Below, one piece after another: positions 56,844 to 64,000 of a stretch of DNA of 64,000 bases. Where the stretch lies: NCBI GenBank assembly GCA_025403435.1, contig CM046331.1, positions 26,350,693 through 26,414,692 on the forward strand, in the 5' to 3' direction. Each line of letters begins with the position of its first letter. Position 1 is the stretch's first letter. Under the pieces are notes generated by a model. The model was not told where the DNA came from, did no database searches, and was given only the letters and a program-made list of their open reading frames with translations. A program made the position numbers and the translations under genes. Source of the stretch: Artocarpus heterophyllus (taxonomy: Eukaryota; Streptophyta; Magnoliopsida; Rosales; Moraceae).

Positions 56844-59800
56844 TGTAACACCCGAGATTTTTAATGCATTAAAAATGCATTAAATTAAGGATTATATTAA
56901 GATGAAAAGTATAATTAAAGGAAAATACTGTATAATAACATGAAAAATTATACAGTATTAGAGCAATGCAGTATAAGAATTGAATTGTGTGGACCACAAT
57001 TTCTTTTTATACTTTTATAAAAGAAAAGAAAAGAAAAAAGAAAAAAAATCAGAAAATATCACACAAATTCGACACACACACTCTCTCTACTTTCTCTCTT
57101 TACATTTTATCTCTCTCTCCTCAAATCTCATTCGAGATTCCGGCGTTATTTTTCGACACCTCCCGCACCAGTGGGAAGCTCTCGTTGAGCTGAGTCCAAC
57201 GAGGTGTTGTGCCACCCAAATAGTCACCGGAGGGAGGCTCACGCGCCGCCCAAAGTAACGGTGAAACCCATTTTTTCCCGACGCCATTTCTCAGCCATCC
57301 GACCACCAATCGACGTGATTTTGGTGTCTATGGACTCAGTGCGAGGAGAGGAACAAGAGGGTACCATTTTTCCAGCTCAATTTTGGCTGAAACAGCTTCA
57401 CCGGAGCTGCCCCGTCGCCGCCGTGGAGCCACAGTCGGAGCCGCCGTATATGGCGGCGGTGTGGCACACCGCTGGTGCCAAAATGATCAGAGGGCGACAG
57501 CGAACAAGACCCCTCGGTCAATTGCTCCATTCCGTCGCCCCTCGCCGGAGAACGAAGACACCCGCCGTGAGCCATTGTGGGTGTGTTCTGGTTGGCTGTT
57601 TTAGGCCATTTTGTGCCAAATTGAAGGCACAAATACCTTCAGAGGCTCGAGAAGAGCGTGAAGCAACCCTCAATTGCACGAAATGATGGCCGAAGGACGG
57701 AGAACGGCATCTCCGTCATGCACTGCCGTGGGGCTAGTTGGAGCCGCAGTTCCACGCGGTGTTGAGTTGCCCCACCATAGGGGAAATGCTCAGAGTGACT
57801 CGAGGAAGGAAACTCCCAAGTCAATTGCACGGTATCTTCGCCGGAGATAGGAGATCGGAGTTGCCTTTTCCCACCGTCCACGGCAACTTCGAATTGGGTA
57901 GATGGAGGCCAAATTGGGTGAAATTGACCCCACCAATGGACTCAGGAGGGTCGATTTAGGGGGGGTAGGCTCGAGCTCAGCCCCCAACGGAGCCAACCGT
58001 CGCCGGTCAACGGCGGTCAACCGTCGGTCAACACCAAATTAGGATTTTGTGATCCGGACCTCCGATCGACGATCCGAGACCACCTCCTGACTCGTTTCGA
58101 TGCTCTAAACATAATGGTGACCTCCGTTTGAGCTAATTCTATTCTGATGAAAATCGTTCGGTATCAATTGTACGTAAATCGAGGCAATTCAAACAGCAGT
58201 ATCGGAGTCCAGAATGACCGTTTCAAGAATGTATGATCTCCAAGAAGCATTCCCAGCTATTCATGGTAGCTCGATGAGCACTGCAGAGGATGCTTCATAT
58301 ACTGTAGATGCAGCGAGATACAACTGAATCTGCTTAGCTTGGAGTTCAAGTAAGTAGGAATCTCGCCTACAGTATGAACTATTTTAGAATAAACTGTTTT
58401 AGATGCTTTCATAAAAAGTTATGAAATGCATGATTAGTGATTGTTGCACTATTTTATGTGAGAATAAGTTTTATAACGTTACAAGGTGACAAAAAAACTC
58501 GTTAAGGGTAAAATCGTCATTATCAAGGAAACGACTAGAACAGAGTCGAACACTCTGATTTAGCATAACGTTATTAGATGAAAAATATTCCGTAATACGT
58601 TAAGTAACGTAACGGTCATGTGAGACCAGAGGTTTAATAAGAGATGTTTTAAGTAAACTAGAGGTAACCAATGGGTTACAAAGTTAAAAGGAAATGTAAC
58701 CCCGGTGGGTTACAAGGCTAATTGAAGGAAATGCAAACTGATGGTTTATAAGGTTGAGTAAAGAGAGCGGTAGACCGATAATATACCAAGTTATGAAAAA
58801 TGAATGAATGGTTAATGTTTACGTTTTATTATCAATCGAGTGGATCGATAATAAAGAAAATTAATTAATGAGTCGGTTGTCGTATGATCAGGACACAAAA
58901 GCCGACCAATGGAAGTAAAAGGAATGAGAAAGGAACGAAATAGAGAACGCTAGGGCATAGTCTGGGTAAGTTTAGATTTCATCTACAACATGAAGTAAAT
59001 AGTTTTAATGCATCCATATGCATTTGTAAATGAGTTTGCAATGGTTAGGCAAGTTATTTTTAAAGTATATTTGTATTTATTATGCAAAAAAGTTCTAAAG
59101 TACAAAATAAGGTTTGCAATGAATTTACAACCGTTATGTTTGGAGCTTATTTGCATATTGATATGCATGAACGTTATGAACTATGATTGGTGTGTGTATT
59201 ATACATGTGACATGACTTAAAGTATTATATGGATATAATATGAAATAGTTGCTATTCAAAGAAGAAAAATATATAGCAACTCCACGATATGAAAGTATAA
59301 ACGACAAATGGATGTATGATATGAATGACATGAGTATGAATAATATGTGAAAGCATGAAATGTAAAAGTATGATGTGAACGACATGAATATGAGTAATAT
59401 ATGAAAGCGTGAAATGTGGAAGTATGGTATGAATGACATGTATATGAATGATATGTTTATGAATATCATATGCAAGTATAATACTTATACGAGCAAATAA
59501 TATGGATAAGAATGTTATGATTAATGCTTGTCATCTATAGTGTAACAAGATATAGTATATAAGTACAATACCATGTAGTGCATAACGGATATGCACAATA
59601 AGGTCCATAAGAAATTCATTAAGGATATAATCTTCAAGTTGCCTATAGGAAACTAGAAAAATTACTATAAGACACCCTAGGTTTGCTCAGAAATCGTGAG
59701 AACGATTTAGATAATCAAGTAAAATTTAGAAATTTCTCGTGACCGACAACGAGGTCACAAGAGCAGAATCAAGACAGAGACTTTATGAATACGAAAAAAA

Positions 59801-62437
59801 AAAGAAGAAGATAAAAGCTAGTTTATCCTTTTATTACACCCTCAGGAAAGGCTAGACATGTTCAAGAGAGATACAGAAAGTTAAGCATTGTTATGACCCT
59901 AATAAGTTTTCAGACAGGTACGTAAACATGTTTTAAATCAGCATTGTCACTAGTCTAGAACGACTAGATGATAAAAAAGGGCTATAGACTGAACAATAAA
60001 AAGATGAACTTACTGACCAGTTTTTATGTACCAAATTATGATCTAGATGCAGATGTGCAACATAGATACGAAATAGGATTAGTATAAATCCTGCATTTTG
60101 ACAATTCATAATGTGTTATAATGTAAGTTATAAGTTTTATAAAGCATTGCTATGTAATATATTGCATTTGTATGCAATATGTTTTAGGATAAAACTTATG
60201 ATATGCAATATGTGATTGCGTAAAATATTGCATTTGTATGCAATATGTTTTAGGATAAAACTTATGTTATGCAATATGTGATTGCGTAATATATTGCATT
60301 TGTATGCAATATATTTTAGGATAAAAGTTATGTTACGCAATATGTGATTGCGTAATATATTGCATTTGTATGCAATATATTTTAGGATAAAAGTTATGTT
60401 ATGCAATATGTGACAAATGCAATATATTTTAGGATAAAACTTATGATATGCAATATGTGATTGCGTAAAATATTGCATTTGTATGCAATATGTTTTAGGA
60501 TAAGAGTTATGATATGCAATATGTGATTGCATAATATTGCATTTGTATGCAATATGTTTTAGGATAAGACTTATGATATGCAATATGTAATTGCGTAATA
60601 TATTGCATTTGTTGCAATAAGTTTTAGGATAAAAGTTATGATATGCAATATGTGATTGCGTAATATATTGCATTTGTATGCAATAAGTTTTAGGATAAAA
60701 GTTATGATATGCAATATGTGATTGCGTAATATATTGCATTTGTATGCAATAAGTTTTAGGATAAAAGTTATGATATGCAAAATGTGATTGCGTTATATGA
60801 TGCATTTGTTATGCAATATGTTGCATTTGTTATGCAATAAGTTTCAGAATCAAAGTTATGATTCGCAAAATGTGATTGCGTATCATTTGTTATGCAATAT
60901 GTTGCATTTGATATGCAATAAGTTTCAGAATAAAAGTTATGATTCGCAAAATGTGATTGCGTTATATGATGCATTTGTTATGCAATATGTTGCATTTGTT
61001 ATGCAATAAGTTTCAGAATAAAAGTTATGATTCGCAAAATGTGATTGCGTTATATGATGCATTTGTTATGCAATATGTTGCATTTGTTTTGCAATAAGTT
61101 CAGAATAAAAGTTATGAATTGCAAAATATGATTGCGTTATATGATGCATTTGTTATGCAATAAGTTTTATAGTACAAATTATGATTATCAAAATGTGTTT
61201 GCATTTTAAGTTGCATTTGTTATGCAATAGATTTTATAGTACAAGCAATGATTTGCAAGTGTATTTGCATATGATGTGGTTGCATTTGATGTGCTCACTA
61301 AGGTTAATAAGAAGGTAACGTAAAGTTGAAAATAAAGTGTCGTACCAACCTCCTCGTTGTGAGGAAATAAAAGTATAGTTAAAGTTTGGCCTCCCAGATG
61401 TGAGGTATACGACCTCGAAGTTCGATGGTCTTAAGTCTTTCACAAGGGAAGCATCACGTTTATGATCTCATGATTAAATATGTTGGTACGAACACTAAAA
61501 GTTATAAGATAAAGAAAGTTAAGAAACAAAAGGTAGAAAGTTAAAGTGTAAGATAAGAAAATAAAAGGAACAAGGATAGAAAGTCAAAGTAAGAAAGAAT
61601 AGTCATAAGATGCTCATAATCGAAAGTTCATAATTGAGCATAAATTAAAACATGCATTGTGATTGTATTTGATTTGTTTATTGTGAAACATTTATATGCT
61701 ATGAAAAACATTCTAAGGAATGTTTTATATTAAATGTTTATGAAAACATAAATGACGTTATGAAGAACAATCTGAGGATTATTTTATGTTAGGTATTTTG
61801 TGAAAAGCGTTTGTGAAAAACGTTATAGCAATTGCTTTAGGAAAACGTTTATGGGAAACATTCTAGAAAGGTTTTTTTTTTTAAAAAGCATGTTTAAATG
61901 CTTTGTGAGATTTTGTTTGAACTTACTGAGTGAAAGCTCATAAAAAGTTTCTTCATGCTGTAGGTGGTTTTATGGGCGACTAGTAAGACATGTTAGAAGA
62001 GCTGGGTGCTGCGAAGGACATATGCGAAGATTTGGGTATGGATACCATCACTGTTTGCTTCCGCTATGTAAAGAAAAGGTTTTCCATTGTTTAATGTTGT
62101 GTTTTCAAGGTTTAAAGAAATCAGAGTTCTAAGAATTGTATTGAAAGTTTTAAGATACAGTTTACGAACTGTTTTATGTAATTATAAAGTAAAGTTTTAA
62201 GCTATAATTTAATAAATGTTTCTTATTAAGTTTTAAGAAACGATTTAAAATGATTTTAAGAGCAAGTGTTGAGCGATGTCTCAACTTAAATGGCGACAAA
62301 TGTTGCATCAGTTTTAAAGAACGTTTAAAGAAAAAAAAAATTATTACAGTATTTTTCTTACTAAGTAAGTAAGATTACTGTTTATGAAACGATGTTTATG
62401 AAAGTAAAGTGACTGCCCGAAAAGGCGGGTCGTCACA
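56844..62437 (+). repeat. 5' LTR, 5,594 bp
   Basis: Starts TGTAACACCCGAGA and ends GGGTCGTCACA, immediately before the primer-binding site. Near the start is the dyad taatgcattaaaaatgcatta. 57.1-58.1 kb is GC-rich; the many overlapping open frames there (for example 57204-57686) are on both strands, match nothing I recognise and recur in the 3' LTR, so I treat them as LTR sequence. 58.1-60.1 kb is AT-rich filler. 60.14-61.26 kb is a minisatellite. At 62410-62437 the LTR ends with gcccgaaaaggcgggt, a small hairpin. Confidence 0.85.
60140..61265 (+). repeat. Hairpin minisatellite inside the LTR (66-bp and longer units)
   Basis: Units open with tgcatttgtatgcaata at 60163, 60229, 60295 and 60361, spaced exactly 66 bp. 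One unit is shortened (around 60411), then the array continues to about 60780. After 60790 the unit grows to roughly 85-90 bp with a doubled tgcatttgttatgcaata. In the 66-bp type, atattgcat-ttgt-atgcaatat forms a perfect 9-bp stem with a 4-base loop. Period 66 is divisible by three, which produces a long spurious minus-strand frame (222 codons, 60137-60805). Confidence 0.92.
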
Positions 62438-62439
62438 GG

Positions 62440-62451
62440 TGGTATCAGAGC
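62440..62451 (+). other. Primer-binding site for initiator Met-tRNA
   Basis: TGGTATCAGAGC, two bases after the LTR end at 62437. This is the standard plant LTR-retrotransposon primer site complementary to the 3' end of initiator methionine tRNA. Confidence 0.9.
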
Positions 62452-63516
62452 AGTATCCTGCCATCCCATCTCGCACTGTCATATGTCCGCTACACCATAG
62501 CTCAAGTAAGTAAGTTAAGTTAAGTAGAAAGAAAAGTTAGAATTTAATGAATACGTGTTTATTGTTGGGCGTAGCCTTTGATATCGGCACACCCTGATGA
62601 GCAATGAAAAGGTAAGGGTCAAAGGATGAACGTGATGTTATATGCTAGAATATCCTCGCAAGTTGACAGTAGTCGTTGTCTATTAGCGATGTCAAGTCAA
62701 CGATGACAAAACGTGGTCAATGATGGTCAACAGATGGCCGACGACTCAAAATCAAGAAGATGAGCTTGTGACACGTTATGATGTTTAGGCGCACAATGGT
62801 GTCTCCGTAGGAGCAAATATTACTCTGTTGGAGTTATTAGTATTGGCTGCACGTATAACGAGAAAAAGTGGATCAAGATAACGGAATAATGAAGGTTTGA
62901 AGTGATTTTCAGTGCTCTATGGAACGAGAATGCCTGAGAGCAACTTGACGTTAGATCACTAATTATGTGATTTGATCGAGCTTAAGCACTCCTTAGCAGA
63001 GTTGAGACATGCGAATGAGCTCGTAACTGCCCGGAAGGGAAATACGATCAAGACAACGATGCCCAATCTGGCAACGAAAACCTCACAGATGGGAGGATGG
63101 AAGTTGGAAATTTATACGTTATGAGGAAAATTACGGTAAAATGTCATTCTAGAATGGATATAGAACTGGAAATTATGGATTTTGTGGTCGGATGACCCTG
63201 ATCTTTAGAAGGAAATGAAGAGATTAGAATGGAAATGAACCCTATTTTCGAGAATAGCATTCACAGGTAGAATGTTAAACCTTTAGATGAATGGAAATTG
63301 CGCTGAAATGTTGAAAGATTAGAGTTGCGCAGCAGAAGTGTGGTGTACAATTTAAAGGAATATGTCAAGAACATGATGAAAATTGTTGAAGTTCTAAGAT
63401 GAAGGCTCAGTATTAGTGAAAAAGTAGTGATCAAGAAAGTATGTTAAGAACGAAAAAGGATGACAAGGGAGATGAACTACCTATGAAGGTTCTAATTTTC
63501 GAGGACGAAAATTGTT
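62452..63516 (+). other. Internal domain of the non-autonomous element, non-coding
   Basis: About 1.06 kb with no long frame and no recognisable retroviral domain. The far 3' end retains ttcgaggacgaaaattgtta (63499 onward), the vestige of a pol C-terminus. Packaging or dimerisation signals may lie just after the primer-binding site, but none can be identified by eye. Confidence 0.6.
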
Positions 63517-63528
63517 AAGGAGGGTAGA
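63517..63528 (+). other. Polypurine tract
   Basis: aaggagggtaga directly before the 3' LTR; primer for plus-strand cDNA in LTR retroelements. Confidence 0.75.
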
Positions 63529-63529
63529 T

Positions 63530-64000
63530 TGTAACACCCGAGATTTTTAATGCATTAAAAATGCATTAAATTAAGGATTATATTAAGATGAAAAGTATAA
63601 TTAAAGGAAAATACTGTATAATAACATGAAAAATTATACAGTATTAGAGCAATGCAGTATAAGAATTGAATTGTGTGGACCACAATTTCTTTTTATACTT
63701 TTATAAAAGAAAAGAAAAGAAAAAAAAGAAAAAAAATCAAAAAATATCACACAAATTCGACACTCTCACTCTCTACTTTCTCTCTCTACATTTTCTCTCT
63801 CTCTCCTCAAATCTCATTTGAGATTCCGGCGTTATTTTTTGACACCTCCCGCACCAGTGGGAAGCTCTCGTTGAGCTGAGTCCAACGAGGTGTCGTGCCA
63901 CCCAAATAGTCACCGGAGGGAGGCTCACGCGCCGCCCAAAGTGGCGGTGAAACCCATTTTTTCCCGACGCCATTTCTCCGCCATCCGACCACCAATCGAC
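63530..64000 (+). repeat. 3' LTR (first 471 bp)
   Basis: Identical in start (tgtaacacccgag) and nearly identical in sequence to 56844-57314, with small indels in the A-rich and CT-rich tracts and a few substitutions. Continues beyond the window. Confidence 0.9.

Larger units (their letters stand above)
56844..64000 (+). mobile_element. Non-autonomous LTR retrotransposon with 5.6-kb LTR (LARD-like, gypsy Del/Tekay-type), 3' LTR incomplete
   Basis: 5' LTR 56844-62437, tRNA primer-binding site, 1,092-bp internal domain, polypurine tract, and the first 471 bp of the 3' LTR (63530-64000, cut by the window end). No gag, protease, RT, RNase H or integrase can be read internally, so it must rely on enzymes of another element. 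The internal 3' end (ttttcgaggacgaaaattgt) matches the usual pol terminus of plant Tekay/Del chromoviruses, pointing to a deletion derivative of that lineage. Visible LTR overlap differs by about a dozen changes in 470 bp, so it is the youngest full-structured element here. Confidence 0.85.

Noticed and set aside
57204..57686. 160-codon open frame and its overlapping partners in the GC-rich part of the LTR
   Set aside because: Open frames occur on both strands in the same place, no domain is recognisable, and the sequence is part of an LTR that is repeated at 63.5 kb.
60137..60805. 222-codon minus-strand open frame
   Set aside because: Produced by a satellite whose 66-bp period is a multiple of three; the peptide is a monotonous repeat and the frame dies where the period changes.

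Overview
This window is nuclear DNA of a flowering plant, most likely a eudicot. It is AT-rich and dominated by decayed transposable elements. The genus cannot be fixed from the sequence alone. It contains one intact protein-coding gene, a three-exon NAC transcription factor on the minus strand (42850-44760) that looks like an orthologue of petunia NAM / Arabidopsis CUC2. It carries a miR164 target site in exon 3. Nearly everything else is transposon-derived, simple-sequence or unrecognised non-coding sequence. There is no bacterial-type operon, CRISPR array or tRNA gene that I can support.

Layout. 1-4.1 kb: AT-rich spacer with homopolymer and microsatellite tracts and a small MITE. 4.09-4.47 kb: a CACTA (En/Spm) terminus. 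4.86-8.80 kb: a broken Ty1/copia pol on the plus strand, split by a 2,045-bp copia-type solo LTR in the opposite orientation (6343-8387). 10.56-11.25 kb: a probable mitochondrial insertion containing a cox2 fragment. 12-26 kb: MITEs, LTR remnants, a minus-strand copia integrase fragment, a palindromic minisatellite (21.5-22.0 kb) and microsatellites.

26.1-40.5 kb is a nest of elements. A non-autonomous hAT-like element (26128-26714) is followed by a decayed Ty3/gypsy element of Tat/Ogre type (26755-35582) with both LTRs, gag, protease, RT and RNase H remnants and an antisense ORF. A second solo LTR of the copia type (31919-33976) lies inside its antisense ORF. Beyond the 3' LTR is a copia element whose integrase-RT part is inverted relative to its RNase H-LTR part. 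The inverted part was also hit by a 1.13-kb LINE-like insertion with 20-bp target duplications.

40.5-46.5 kb is the gene-bearing island: NAC gene, its introns, 5' leader and a GA-repeat-rich upstream region. 46.5-56.8 kb holds MITEs, a foldback-type element, tandem segmental duplications, a hAT-like MITE with an 8-bp target duplication, and a CACTA-associated coding fragment.

56.8 kb to the end is a non-autonomous LTR retrotransposon with a 5.59-kb 5' LTR, an initiator-Met-tRNA primer-binding site, an internal domain of only 1.1 kb and the start of the 3' LTR, which runs off the window. A 1.1-kb minisatellite of hairpin-forming 66-bp units is embedded in its LTR. The most notable biology is the miR164-NAM/CUC2 module, the outsized-LTR element with its internal satellite, and the readable order of nested insertions.
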